Below, one piece after another: positions 1-10,126 of a stretch of DNA of 32,047 nt. Source of the stretch: Candidatus Hydrogenedentota bacterium (lineage in GTDB: Bacteria > Hydrogenedentota > Hydrogenedentia > Hydrogenedentales > SLHB01); assembly GCA_903925285.1 (NCBI GenBank), contig CAIYET010000069.1, forward strand, positions 1-32,047. The letters are read 5' to 3'. Under the pieces are notes generated by a model. That model was not told where the DNA came from. It saw only the letters and a program-made list of their open reading frames with translations, and did no database searches. Positions within the stretch are counted from its first letter, which is position 1; every line of letters begins with the position of its first letter. The translations under genes were made by a program, and so were the position numbers.

Positions 1-143
1 CAGAACAGCGAGTCCGGCGACATGAACGCTTTCGCATCGAACGCGGAAACCAGCTTCACGCTGTCGGGCAACTGCGCCGTCGCGGAAAACGATGCAACGG
101 CCGCAAGACAACACATCCAAACGCCAGGGGAAGCAGTGTTCAT
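1..143 (-). CDS. N-terminus of a secreted hypothetical protein (truncated by window edge)
   Basis: Not in the ORF track. Minus-strand ATG at 143..141 reads MNTASPGVWMCCLAAVASFSATAQLPDSVKLVSAFDAKAFMSPDSLF..., signal-peptide-like and open to the window edge. Confidence 0.6.
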   Translation of the reverse strand, partial: MNTASPGVWMCCLAAVASFSATAQLPDSVKLVSAFDAKAFMSPDSLF

Positions 144-170
144 GATCTACTCCTTGCGCTTCGAGGCTGT

Positions 171-239
171 ATGAATTATGAATTAGGAATGGATATAGCC
201 GGGGGTTGTTTGCCGTTCCTAATTCCTAATTCCTAATTA
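171..239. repeat. Heptamer-armed hairpin element, copy E1
   Basis: gaattatgaattaggaat-GGATATAGCCGGGGGTTGTTTGCCG-ttcctaattcctaattcctaatta: inverted 7-bp repeats around a core. Confidence 0.8.
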
Positions 240-671
240 CAACGCTCCAAAGATACCCGCGACGCGTCCTCGTAACGCCTTGTCCTCGTCCGTGACCGTC
301 AACAGCCATAACCCGTTCTTTGCCGGCGTACAAGGTTTGTTCTTCGGTTTCGCCGCGCCGAGTTGTTCGCTTAAGTTCCACGATTCGACGATAACCGAAC
401 CGGCGTCGGGTTTTTCGTTTTCAAACGCTGTCGCGATCCGGCCTCTGTCGTCGAACTCGTACAGTTGGACAATTGCACCGTTGACGGTCATGGACATCTG
501 GCTAATGGCCCTGTTCATCGGCTGCTCGAATTTTGTGATGTCGCCGACGCTCAGGCCGCTCATGCGAAACGCCTGAATCACGCGTTCCGGCGTCACAGGT
601 TTCGGAAGCAGCTTCAGTAGAAAGGGCGACGCGAGCAACAACACCGCGCCAAGTACGATTATCTTCTTCAT
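237..671 (-). CDS. Hypothetical protein with N-terminal signal/anchor
   Basis: ORF 237..731; likely start MKKIIVLGAVLLLASPFLLKLL at 671. Confidence 0.6.
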   Translation of the reverse strand: MKKIIVLGAVLLLASPFLLKLLPKPVTPERVIQAFRMSGLSVGDITKFEQPMNRAISQMSMTVNGAIVQLYEFDDRGRIATAFENEKPDAGSVIVESWNLSEQLGAAKPKNKPCTPAKNGLWLLTVTDEDKALRGRVAGIFGAL

Positions 672-743
672 TGGAAAGGCTCCTCGTATGTCGAACCAAC
701 CACCTGCATAATAGCGCGAGCGCAAACGCAAAACCAGATCTTG

Positions 744-766
744 GGGGAAGGATGAAGGATGATATT
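744..766. repeat. Short AAGGATG heptamer repeat
   Basis: gggaaggatgaaggatgata. Confidence 0.55.
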
Positions 767-791
767 GCGAACGGCATGGAGAGCGACAGGT

Positions 792-995
792 TCAGGGGGT
801 AGGGCGCGATGGCGTCTTTGTCCGGGAACGGATCAACTGGTTTACAACGGTTGATACGTCGAGATGCTTGCGCTCGGCTATCTTCTCGACAATGGCGCGA
901 TTGTCTTTGTCCAGATACACAGGGATGTTGAAGGTTGCACCGGGCGCGTAGAACCGGCCTCGTTCGGCCTTCGAGAAGTCGTATTCTTTCTTCAT
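792..995 (-). CDS. Ribbon-helix-helix/CopG-like small protein (antitoxin-like)
   Basis: 67 aa, MKKEYDFSKAERGRFYAPGATFNIPVYLDKDNRAIVEKIAERKHLDVSTVVNQLIR; resembles the widespread MKKEYDFSKAxRGKF small-protein family. Confidence 0.6.
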   Translation of the reverse strand: MKKEYDFSKAERGRFYAPGATFNIPVYLDKDNRAIVEKIAERKHLDVSTVVNQLIRSRTKTPSRPTP

Positions 996-1403
996 TTGGC
1001 TATCCCGGCGCTTCTACTTTTCTTCCGTCTTCCTTCTATCCGTTGCTCGCCGAAAACGCGGTTGGCCAGTCGCCGTGTTGTCCGATGACTTCGCCTATGT
1101 CTTGCATGAGACGGATAGTCTCACTCGAAGTTACTACGACCTCTGCCGTTCCTGCCGAAGGCCGACGTAGGTGGAACTTACAAACACTTGATAACGTTTG
1201 TTCATCTCTCGCGCATCCTATCACTTTCACAGACGATGCGCAAAGCCACAATCCGCACGTAAGGAATCTGTACGAAGGCACAAGATCAACAAAAACGACC
1301 CTCACGCGCCCAACGTTTCTTAATTCCTAATTCCCAATTTGACCCTTCGAGAAAAGCGTCGTAAACTAGGGTGTGTCGAATTAGCGATAGGAGAACAACG
1401 CGT

Positions 1404-2429
1404 ATGTTGGAGACAAAGAAGTTCCGCGTGGGGATCATCGGGGTGGGCGCCATTGCGCAGGCGTGCCATCTGCCGGGGTATCTCAAAGATGAACGCGTGC
1501 AACTGGTCGCGTTTGCGGATCCCGAACCTGAGCGCCACAAAGAAATGGCGCTGACGTTCGGCGAGATGCGCGGTTACGCACATTACCGCGACATGCTCGC
1601 AAAAGAGAAGCTCGATGTCGTCAGCGTCTGCACGCCAAACAAATACCACGCCGAAGCGGTCATCGCCGCGTTGGAAGCGAAGTGCCATGTCTTATGCGAG
1701 AAACCTATCGCCACAACGTTGAAAGAGGCCGATCTGATGATCGCGGCCGCCAAGAAGGCACGGCGCAAGCTCATGGTCGGCTACACGCACCGCCTTTTCA
1801 ACGGGCCGAAAAAATGCAAGGAACTGCTCGACGAAAAAGTGCTCGGCAAGCCCTTCATGATCCGCGTGCGTTTCGCACATGGCGGGCCGTTTCCGGGATG
1901 GGCGAAGAGCGATTGGTTTTACAAAAAGGACTTGGCCGCCGGCGGCGCGATGCTCGACATGGGTATTCACGCGATCGACCTGTGTCTCTGGTTGTTCGGA
2001 CCGATTGTCGCCCTGAGCGCGAAAGCCCTCACGTTGATCAAGAAGATCGAGGTGGACGACAACGCGCTACTATTGCTCGAATTCAAGAGCGGCGCGCTGG
2101 GATACATCGAGGTCGGCTGGACAAGCCGCCCCGGCTTCAGCGGAATCGAGATCTACGGCACCGAAGGTTCGATCATCTGCGACTATACCCGCGGCGTATA
2201 TCTTGTCGGCGGCAAGGCGGCTGCGGGGCGCGACGGACGAAACGACTGGAAAACGCTCGACAAGTCCCCGACGGAAGGCGGCTGGTCCACCGAGATTGGC
2301 TACTGGCTGGACATCGTATCGGGCACTGAAAAACTCACCATGGACGGAAAGGCCGGCCGCGAAGCGCTCGAGGTCGCCCTGGCCGCGTACAAGTCGAGTC
2401 AGACCGCCAAACGCGTCGCAATCGGTTGA
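1404..2429 (+). CDS. Gfo/Idh/MocA family oxidoreductase
   Basis: FRVGIIGVGAIAQACHLPGYL Rossmann motif, CEKPIATTLKEADLMI, GGAMLDMGIHAIDLCLWLFG; likely start MLETKKFRV at 1404. Confidence 0.9.
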   Translation: MLETKKFRVGIIGVGAIAQACHLPGYLKDERVQLVAFADPEPERHKEMALTFGEMRGYAHYRDMLAKEKLDVVSVCTPNKYHAEAVIAALEAKCHVLCEKPIATTLKEADLMIAAAKKARRKLMVGYTHRLFNGPKKCKELLDEKVLGKPFMIRVRFAHGGPFPGWAKSDWFYKKDLAAGGAMLDMGIHAIDLCLWLFGPIVALSAKALTLIKKIEVDDNALLLLEFKSGALGYIEVGWTSRPGFSGIEIYGTEGSIICDYTRGVYLVGGKAAAGRDGRNDWKTLDKSPTEGGWSTEIGYWLDIVSGTEKLTMDGKAGREALEVALAAYKSSQTAKRVAIG

Positions 2430-2514
2430 CTCTGCAACCTTTGGCGCACCGTGGGTATTGTGTAACTGTCAAGTGTTGAGTGGCGCCGGGAAAAGGACAC
2501 GTACTTCAGTGGGC

Positions 2515-2577
2515 TGAAGGATAAAGGATGAAGGATGAAGGATGAAAAACGAAGCGCACTGGTAGGTTCATCCTTGA
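2515..2577. repeat. AAGGATG heptamer hairpin, copy E5
   Basis: gaaggataaaggatgaaggatgaaggatgaa ... ttcatcctt. Confidence 0.65.
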
Positions 2578-4931
2578 CTCTAGGCCTCAGCGGCTCCCTC
2601 TGCATATTCATGTTTGTCATCGCCTGTCTTTCGGGCACTGCGATGGCGCAACGCGAACCCAAGGCCTTCCGTACTATCAACACCGATCAATACGAAGTCG
2701 CGGTCCATAAGAACGGCCTCGTCGACATTCGCGTAAATACACTCGAAGCCTATGTCACCGGCATCTACCCAATGGTTTGGTTCGAGGGCGAGCCGGCGCC
2801 GAAAGCCCTTCCCGTCGATGGGCGCTGGAGCAATCGCGTCCCCGTGAACAATCGCCTCGGCGAAGGCCAGGGCTTGTGGTTCAAGAAAGGCACCCTCGAC
2901 TGGCTAATCCAAACGTACCCATCGAAACCCTACATGACTGTTCAGGTCGCCTTCGAAAACACCACAAAGAAGCCCGTTACGATCAAGGCCCTCATTCCAT
3001 GGGCCGTCGGCGATCCGAAAAAAGGCTCGCTCACACTCGGACCGGGTTCGGGGCAATCGGTCATTCTCGAAAACGGCCGCCAGTTCGGGATGAACGACGA
3101 AGTCCCCGAAGTCGTCGTCGGAAAGACGCAAAGCGTGGGAAACTGCGCCGCATTCAATCCTCGAACCGGATTCTCGCTCATCGCCGGATTCTTGACCATG
3201 CAACATGGTTACGGCCAAGTACGGCTCGAACTCGATGACCTTGCAGCGAAATCCACAATGCGCGCCGATTGTATCTTCGACCCGCCGGTGCAAGTGCCGC
3301 CGGGCAAACGCCTCGAATCGGAGATATTCTACGTTGCCTTTACGGAACGCGATCCCTTCGACGGACTGGAACGTTTCGGGCAAGCGATGGGCGCGATCAA
3401 CGAAATCCACCCGCAACAGCGCTGGCTGCCCCACGGATGGGACTCGTGGAACACGGCCATCAAAACCGACATCAACGAGCCGCGCCTGCTCTCTGCGCTT
3501 GACGCGTTCGACCGCGACCTTAAACGGTACGGCTGGACGCATTTCGCCATCGACGACGGATGGGAACAGGCCACGGGCACGTGGGAACCCGATCCTGCGA
3601 AGTTCCCGCACGGAATGAAATGGTTCGCCGACCAAATCCACGCCCGCAAGATGACTGCCGGGATCTGGCTCGACCCGTTTACCGCGCAACTGGACAGCGC
3701 CGTGGCGCGCGAGCATCCCGATTGGCTGCGGCAACCCGCCGAGGCGTATCGCTCGATGATGCCGGAGAACCAGCGCATCATCGACGTCACGGTGCCCGAA
3801 GCCTACGCATGGGTCCGCGACCTTGCCGCACGCGTCAGCAATGACTGGGGATTCGATGCGTTGCAAGAAGCCGATTTCGTTTACCGGTTGCTGTACGCCG
3901 ACCATTACGCGGCCACCGGCCTCACGCGGGTCGACGTGTTCCGCATGGGTTTGCGGGCCCTTCGCGAAGGGCTTGGCGACGACGGATTCATCACGACGTT
4001 CGGCCCGCTCGAGGCGGCGGCCCCATTTGCAAACGCGTTACGCATCGGCGACGACTGCGCACCCATCTGGCACAAAATGCCGGACCAATGGCCTTGGGGA
4101 TGCGTCGAGGCCATGACCAATGCCGCGCGACGCTACTACTTCGCCCCATACTGCTGGACGCCCGATCCCGATTGCGCCTATTTCGGATTCGGAGCGACGC
4201 GTAAGCGCTGGAACATATCGGTAAAGGATGCGCTCACAACCGAGCAGACGCGTGCATGGCTTACCGCTGCCGCGATGACCGGCGGCGTGGTCAAAATCGG
4301 CGATTGGCTGCCCGACTTCGACGCCGGACAGCGCGCCATGCTCACGCGCCTGTTGCCAACCGTCGGACGTCCCGCGCGCCCCGTCGATCTGTTCGAACAA
4401 AAGACGCCCGCGATCTGGTCGTTGCCCATCCAATGCGAGGCCGGCTCATGGAACATCGCCGCCGTCTTCAATTGGGACGACGCTGCGGCCAGTAAGGTCC
4501 CGCTGGCATTCGCGCGCCTCGGACTCGACCCGAACAAATACTATACCGTCTACGATTTCTGGCGCGACAAATACTACGGCCTCGCAAAGGGACAAGTCGT
4601 GTTGGATATGCCGCCCGGCAGCGTGCGCCTACTGAGCCTCCGGCGCTACGAAGACCATCCCATGTTCCTCGCCACCGACCGCCACTTCACCCAAGGCGCC
4701 ACAGACTTCACCGCCCTGGGATGGAACGCGCAGACACGCATGCTCTCGGGGACATTCAACGGCATCGCACAAACGGACTATAACCTACGCGTCCTAGTCC
4801 CCGAAGACTACACCCCAAAATCGACCTACTGTTCTGCCGAAGTCCCAAAAACCGAACAAGAAGACAAAGTCTTCAAAATAGGATTCCGCTGCACCGAAGC
4901 CGCCCCTGTAAACTGGAACGTTCAGTTCTGA
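2535..4931 (+). CDS. Alpha-galactosidase-like glycoside hydrolase (GH36/GH27-like clan), secreted
   Basis: 798 aa; YGWTHFAIDDGWEQATGTWEPDPAKFPHGMKWFADQIHARKMTAGIWLDPF; signal-peptide-like N-terminus ending ...LSGTAMAQ. Alternative start at 2610. Confidence 0.8.
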   Translation: MKDEKRSALVGSSLTLGLSGSLCIFMFVIACLSGTAMAQREPKAFRTINTDQYEVAVHKNGLVDIRVNTLEAYVTGIYPMVWFEGEPAPKALPVDGRWSNRVPVNNRLGEGQGLWFKKGTLDWLIQTYPSKPYMTVQVAFENTTKKPVTIKALIPWAVGDPKKGSLTLGPGSGQSVILENGRQFGMNDEVPEVVVGKTQSVGNCAAFNPRTGFSLIAGFLTMQHGYGQVRLELDDLAAKSTMRADCIFDPPVQVPPGKRLESEIFYVAFTERDPFDGLERFGQAMGAINEIHPQQRWLPHGWDSWNTAIKTDINEPRLLSALDAFDRDLKRYGWTHFAIDDGWEQATGTWEPDPAKFPHGMKWFADQIHARKMTAGIWLDPFTAQLDSAVAREHPDWLRQPAEAYRSMMPENQRIIDVTVPEAYAWVRDLAARVSNDWGFDALQEADFVYRLLYADHYAATGLTRVDVFRMGLRALREGLGDDGFITTFGPLEAAAPFANALRIGDDCAPIWHKMPDQWPWGCVEAMTNAARRYYFAPYCWTPDPDCAYFGFGATRKRWNISVKDALTTEQTRAWLTAAAMTGGVVKIGDWLPDFDAGQRAMLTRLLPTVGRPARPVDLFEQKTPAIWSLPIQCEAGSWNIAAVFNWDDAAASKVPLAFARLGLDPNKYYTVYDFWRDKYYGLAKGQVVLDMPPGSVRLLSLRRYEDHPMFLATDRHFTQGATDFTALGWNAQTRMLSGTFNGIAQTDYNLRVLVPEDYTPKSTYCSAEVPKTEQEDKVFKIGFRCTEAAPVNWNVQF

Positions 4932-4990
4932 ACCGCACCGACAATTACCTTCGGCGTCTCCATACTCGTCTTATCCCTGTTACGTTGATC

Positions 4991-6118
4991 TCATTCCTTG
5001 ACCGCCAACCGGTGGATTTCCCAGGCGATCGCGCCGTTGACGATCCCTGATGCCGCGAGGAGAGGCACGTCATATCCTTCGAGCGGCACGCAGGCGTCGG
5101 GCCAATCCCACATCGGATCAATCCAGATCGCGCCGTGGTCGTGGACAAAATCGCGTTCGTGACGCAATGCGAGGAATGCGACGCGTGCGTCGGCGGGGCG
5201 TGCCTTGCGCAACAGGTCGTCGGGCGGCTGCTGGTAACCGATCAGCACAATCATGTCGCCGGAATGATACGTGTCGTCGGGTTTCGGAGACGCACGAAAT
5301 CCCGCGTTCCAGACGGACGAACGGAATACCTTGCCAATTTCCGTCTTGCCCACCTCGTCGGGAAACAGGTGGCCCATGCTGTACATGAACAGTTGCGCGT
5401 TCCCGGCTTTCGCTTCGCGGCACCATGCGCCAGTCGTATCGAGTTGTACGCGTTCCTCGCGTTCGACGCGTTCGAGCATGGCCTTGACGGCATCCACAAA
5501 ACGGTTCGCGACGACGCCCGCCGCTGTAAGCGGAACTGGCCTATCGTCATGAAACGCGATCTCGCCGTTCTTATATTGCGTCATGCGCGAAATGCCGCCG
5601 TACGTGCCGATGCTTTCGTAAATGACCGGCATCTTGCCGAGCCGCGTCAGCGCGGCAATCAGTTCGCCCGTAAACAGCCACGCCGGAATCGCGTTGGCCA
5701 GCGTGGGGGAGATGTTCGCCTTGGCGGCGTGATTCGAGAAAAACGGCCATTCCGGACGCGCGCTTTTCGCTCCGAAGACTACGACCAACGCCTCCGTGTC
5801 CCGCAAGGGTTCCGGTACGGCGACACCCGCTTCGGGCGTGAACAAAACGACGTCGCCGGAAGCGGGGCGTTCCTCCTTAAGCGGACGGATCATCATGAGG
5901 CCGCCAGCGCGCCCGCAGATTTCACTGACCAGCGACGACTGGCCCGCCGCCAATAGCTTGCCGCCATTGGCCAGCGCGTTTGCTGCCTTTTCGGCAACAG
6001 GCCGCATCGCAACGATATCGCCCCGCGCGCATTCGAGTGTTTGTTCCACACGCGCAAGGTACGAGTCGCCGTTTGACGCCGCCATCGTAGCGCCAATCAC
6101 GCCGATGAGCAAAGTCAT
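4991..6118 (-). CDS. SIS-domain-like protein (predicted sugar isomerase/phosphosugar-binding fold)
   Basis: ORF 4991..6310 with likely start MTLLIGVIGATMAASNG at 6118; ANALANGGKLLAAGQSSLVSEICGRAGG and a second lobe. Confidence 0.5.
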   Translation of the reverse strand: MTLLIGVIGATMAASNGDSYLARVEQTLECARGDIVAMRPVAEKAANALANGGKLLAAGQSSLVSEICGRAGGLMMIRPLKEERPASGDVVLFTPEAGVAVPEPLRDTEALVVVFGAKSARPEWPFFSNHAAKANISPTLANAIPAWLFTGELIAALTRLGKMPVIYESIGTYGGISRMTQYKNGEIAFHDDRPVPLTAAGVVANRFVDAVKAMLERVEREERVQLDTTGAWCREAKAGNAQLFMYSMGHLFPDEVGKTEIGKVFRSSVWNAGFRASPKPDDTYHSGDMIVLIGYQQPPDDLLRKARPADARVAFLALRHERDFVHDHGAIWIDPMWDWPDACVPLEGYDVPLLAASGIVNGAIAWEIHRLAVKE

Positions 6119-6170
6119 CACGAGCCGATACCTCAAATACGAAAGGAATGAATCCAAACCTGCAACCGGA

Positions 6171-7868
6171 CTACTTGAACGCCAACGTGAACCCCTTGCC
6201 GGAAACGACGACCGGGTCCACAATCGGAACTTTTCCCGATTCCGGCAGCAGAATGCGCATAGGCGCGAAGTCCAAGATGTCCTTCTGAATATCGATGCCG
6301 GGCGCGACACGTATGAGTTCGACCCCGCGCGGAGTCAACTGGAAAACGCCCACATTCGACACGTAGAACACCTTCTTGCCGTTGGCCAGCGCCTGGCGTC
6401 CGCTGAACGTGATTTCGTCCACCTTCTCGATGAACTTCGGCTTGCCGCGCTCGACGATCCGCACCGCGTTGCCTTCGAGACGAATCTTGCCCTTTAGCAT
6501 CCAACTGCTGACGAAGATAACCGTTCGCGCGACGGTCGTAAAATCGATGAACCCGCCGGGGCCGACATAGTTAATCGCGCCTTCGCCGCGCTTCGATACG
6601 TTGACATTTCCATCACTGTCGCATTGAAGCATTCCAAGGATGCTGACATCCAGATTCTCGTAACACCGATGGAAGATCTCGGCGCTCGTCACCATTTTCT
6701 TCGGGCATATCGCCGCGCCAAAAAACACGCCCGGCGCCGGCAATCCGCCCAAAACGCCGCTTTCGGTAAACAACGTAATATCCTCGGACAGCCCCGCCTC
6801 GAAGATCAGGCGGCACACCTCTTCGGGCAGGCCGATACCGATGTTGACCAGGCTTCCTTTGCTGACATTCTCGGCAAAGGCCGTCGCGGCCAGACGCGCG
6901 AGCGAGTCGTCCACCGGCGTACGGCGCGGCGTGATACCCAACGTCTGATTCGCATATTTGAGTTTGGCGACACCTTCACCGATGGGCGTGTCGCTCTCAG
7001 TCGTGAACATCGGCCAGTACTTGCGATGCCTGACCGAACCCGCTTGGTCGGTGCGCGGATACACCACGACCGCGTCGACGTCCGCAGCGGGCAGGAAGAT
7101 CTCGCCGGGACTCTTCTCGATCACATATCCGACGTTGGCAATCGCTAGTCCGCCATTCGCACGCGCGGCTTTCGCGATCTCGCGACTCTCCGCAACCATC
7201 GCGGCATGCTTCATATAGATATTACCCTCGCGATCCGCCGACGGCGCGTTGAACATCGCAACCGTGATCGGCGGAAGACCGTAGCGCAATTGAGCGCCCT
7301 CGACGGTCACCCACTGTTTCGCCGTGGGCGGCGCCAACGGCGAACCACGCCCGACGCGCGGATCCATGAACGTGCCGATCCCCGTGCTAGTCAACAGCGA
7401 CGTCTCGCCCCGTCCCTGGCCTTCGATCAAAAACGCCATGACGCCCTGCGGCAGACATTGGAGTTCCGCTTGCCCGGCATCCCCAAGGCGCAGGAGCGAC
7501 TTGAACGTCTCCATGTGCCCGCAGATAAAACGCGTGCACAATCCAGGCTGGCCAAGCTCTTCGATCGAACCCGGCACACGACCCCGAGATCCCTGTCCGC
7601 CGATGGCCATCACCGTCAGCCCGCGCGGATGCCCCGTCTCCTCGAACAACTCGCGCATCGACCAGTACAGGATCGACGTCCACTGATTGCCGCCCAGACC
7701 CGACGTTGCGACCACTGCACCATCCGGAATCAGTTTCACAGCGTCGCGCGGCCCCATGAACTTCGGATTGCCGGGAACCGTGAACCGGTAATGCGTATCG
7801 CGCCGAGCCCACGTCAAGCGCCACTTGAGAATGTGCGATAATACACTAACTTTGTCAAACAATGTCAT
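6171..7868 (-). CDS. Fused class I CoA-transferase (acetate/3-ketoacid CoA-transferase-like)
   Basis: GGQGSRGRVPGSIEELG; NIGIGLPEEV...LFTESGVLGGLPAPG (catalytic Glu motif); likely start MTLFDKVSVL at 7868. Confidence 0.85.
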   Translation of the reverse strand: MTLFDKVSVLSHILKWRLTWARRDTHYRFTVPGNPKFMGPRDAVKLIPDGAVVATSGLGGNQWTSILYWSMRELFEETGHPRGLTVMAIGGQGSRGRVPGSIEELGQPGLCTRFICGHMETFKSLLRLGDAGQAELQCLPQGVMAFLIEGQGRGETSLLTSTGIGTFMDPRVGRGSPLAPPTAKQWVTVEGAQLRYGLPPITVAMFNAPSADREGNIYMKHAAMVAESREIAKAARANGGLAIANVGYVIEKSPGEIFLPAADVDAVVVYPRTDQAGSVRHRKYWPMFTTESDTPIGEGVAKLKYANQTLGITPRRTPVDDSLARLAATAFAENVSKGSLVNIGIGLPEEVCRLIFEAGLSEDITLFTESGVLGGLPAPGVFFGAAICPKKMVTSAEIFHRCYENLDVSILGMLQCDSDGNVNVSKRGEGAINYVGPGGFIDFTTVARTVIFVSSWMLKGKIRLEGNAVRIVERGKPKFIEKVDEITFSGRQALANGKKVFYVSNVGVFQLTPRGVELIRVAPGIDIQKDILDFAPMRILLPESGKVPIVDPVVVSGKGFTLAFK

Positions 7869-7927
7869 GGCGAGCAAGTCCTTTCTGCCGACACACAATA
7901 CCATATCCACTTGACGGGCCGGGAATC

Positions 7928-8048
7928 AAGGATGAATTAGGAATTAGGAATTAGGAATGGATATGAGCGAAGGTCGTTTGCTGCTCGACATTCCTAATTC
8001 CTAATTCCTAATTCCTAATTTCTAATTCCTAATTCCTAATTCATCCTT
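7928..8048. repeat. Heptamer-armed hairpin element, copy E2
   Basis: aaggatgaattaggaattaggaattaggaat-GGATATGAGCGAAGGTCGTTTGCTGCTCGAC-attcctaattcctaatt...aattcatcctt. Confidence 0.85.
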
Positions 8049-8055
8049 CCGGTAG

Positions 8056-9969
8056 CTACCGGCCGTTTTCATGCAATGCGCGTTCGCGTCCGGCGCAACG
8101 CACGACGAGTACCGGGCAGCGGATTGCGTGGCGGACGCTGTCGACGGTTGCGCCATAGACGAGATCGCCGAGCGTGCGGTGGCCGTGCGCACCGAAGACG
8201 ACGAGGTCGAAGAGAAATTCCTCGGTGACACGCACGAGTTCGTCGACCGGGTTGCCGCGCCGCAGGAGGATTTCGACGGGAAGGTCCCGCGCTTCGATTT
8301 CGCGTGCGAGTTGTTCGAGATATTCCTTATCCTCGGTTCCATGCTGGCTGGCGCTTTCCTCGCCGTAGACGAGCGTACCGGGCGTGTCGACGACATGGAT
8401 CAGCGTGAGACGCGCCTTGTTCGAGCGCGCCAGCGTCATGGCCGCCGATATCACTTCGGCGTCACCTTCGGAGTGTTCGAGAGCCACGCCAATTTCCTTG
8501 AGAGGCATCGGTTGGATCCGTCCGGCGACCTGCGAGACGAGCGAAGGCCTTGCGCTTTCCCAAGCGCGTCCGGGATGAATCCACGGTTTGAGGACGATGT
8601 ACGCCAGCAGGGCGAGGCATCCCGTTACGAAGGCCAACGCGACCGGCCACAGCCATGCGAGGCTTCCGCCGAGCGCGCTGCTCAGCCCATCGTACACGAG
8701 TTTGCCGTTCAAGGCGACGATGATGCACGCCACAGTCCAGGCCACCAGTACGACCCAGCGCTTGTTCGCGAACGTTCCCATTTTCGTCTTGTCGGACGTG
8801 AAATGGATCAGCGGGATGGTTGCGAACGGAAGCTGAAGACTCAAGATCACCTGCGAAAGGATAAGCAGACTATAAGCGCCGTGGTCGCCGGTAATCGCAA
8901 TGACCACGACGGCTGGTACGAGCGCTATTGTACGCGTAACCATGCGTCGCAGCCACGGTCGCATGCGGAGGTTGAGAAAACCTTCCATGACGATCTGGCC
9001 CGAAATCGTTCCCGTGATCGTCGAGCCTTGTCCCGCCGCGATCAGTGCCACGGCAAACACGAGCGGGGCGAAAGTGTGGCCGAGGAGACCATCGAGCAGG
9101 GCGTGGGCCTGCTTGAGTTCGGTCACTTCGATACCCCGACTATGGAAGTTGGCGGCGGCCATGATCAGGATCGCGCAGTTCACGAAGAACGCGGCGTTCA
9201 ATGCGACGACGGAATCGATGAAATTGAACCGGCACGCCTCGCGTTTTCCCGTAACGGTATTCGAGACCGCGCGCGATTGCACCAACGACGAGTGGAGATA
9301 GAGATTGTGCGGCATCACCGTCGCGCCGACGATCCCCGTGACGATATACAACGCCGACGGATTGAACTGTGGAACGAATCCAGAGGCAATCCCGCCCCAA
9401 TCCGGCCTCGCAAGGAACACCTCGATGATGAAGCAACCGCCGATGGTGGCGACCATCACCACGATAAACGCTTCGATCTTCCGCATCCCGAACCGCTGCA
9501 ATGCCAGCAACAGGAACGTGTCGAGTGCCGTCACGGCGCATCCCCACAGTAACGGGATCCCGAACAGGAGATTCAGGCCGATAATCGTGCCGAGTGCCTC
9601 GGCAAGGTCCGTGGCCGCGATGGCGATCTCGGCAAGCCCCCACAGAACAAGCGTGACCGGACGCGGATACTCGCGCCGACACCCCTGCGCGAGGTCGAGC
9701 CCGGTGGCGATCCCGAAGCGTGCCGCGAGCGTCTGCAATAAGATTGCCATGAGGTTCGACATCAGGATAACCCAGATCAGCGTGTATCCGAATCGCGCCC
9801 CACCCTCGATATCCGTAGCCCAATTGCCGGGGTCCATGTACCCGACGCTGACCAGATAGGCCGGCCCCATGAACGCCAGCAAGCGCCGAATCCCGCCGCG
9901 CTGTTTTACCGAAACCTCGGCGCGTTCCCCGCCGAGATGGGCAGGCAGTTCTGCTACGGTTTCCGCCAC
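8056..9969 (-). CDS. Nramp-family divalent metal transporter fused to a C-terminal UspA domain
   Basis: MDPGNWATDIEGGARFGYTLIWVI and MPHNLYLHSSLVQSR Nramp motifs; C-terminus IGVALEHSEGDAEVISAAMTLARSNKARLTLIHVVDTPG...LVVFGAHGHRTLGDLVYGATVDSVRHAIRCPVLVVR is Usp-like. Confidence 0.9.
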   Translation of the reverse strand: MAETVAELPAHLGGERAEVSVKQRGGIRRLLAFMGPAYLVSVGYMDPGNWATDIEGGARFGYTLIWVILMSNLMAILLQTLAARFGIATGLDLAQGCRREYPRPVTLVLWGLAEIAIAATDLAEALGTIIGLNLLFGIPLLWGCAVTALDTFLLLALQRFGMRKIEAFIVVMVATIGGCFIIEVFLARPDWGGIASGFVPQFNPSALYIVTGIVGATVMPHNLYLHSSLVQSRAVSNTVTGKREACRFNFIDSVVALNAAFFVNCAILIMAAANFHSRGIEVTELKQAHALLDGLLGHTFAPLVFAVALIAAGQGSTITGTISGQIVMEGFLNLRMRPWLRRMVTRTIALVPAVVVIAITGDHGAYSLLILSQVILSLQLPFATIPLIHFTSDKTKMGTFANKRWVVLVAWTVACIIVALNGKLVYDGLSSALGGSLAWLWPVALAFVTGCLALLAYIVLKPWIHPGRAWESARPSLVSQVAGRIQPMPLKEIGVALEHSEGDAEVISAAMTLARSNKARLTLIHVVDTPGTLVYGEESASQHGTEDKEYLEQLAREIEARDLPVEILLRRGNPVDELVRVTEEFLFDLVVFGAHGHRTLGDLVYGATVDSVRHAIRCPVLVVRCAGRERALHENGR

Positions 9970-10038
9970 GTCAATTGTTCTCCTGCGCCCTCAATCGAAG
10001 GTTCGAGAGCGTCTTTGGCACTGTCGCATTTTCACAAA

Positions 10039-10126
10039 AAAGATAAAGGTCAAAGATGAAGGATGAACCTATCAGTGTCCTTCGTTTTTCGTCCTTCATC
10101 CTTAACCTTCTGTCCTTTATCCCTTA
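10039..10126. repeat. AAGGATG-type hairpin, copy E4
   Basis: aagataaaggtcaaagatgaaggatgaa ... ttcgtccttcatccttaaccttctgtcctttatccctt; overlaps the 3' end of the sulfatase-like CDS. Confidence 0.65.

Noticed and set aside
5135-5956. 273-aa plus-strand ORF
   Set aside because: Antisense to the SIS-like CDS; Arg-rich, no motifs.
8071-9552. 493-aa plus-strand ORF
   Set aside because: Antisense to the clear Nramp-UspA gene; low-complexity, Arg/His/Asp-rich shadow ORF without family motifs.
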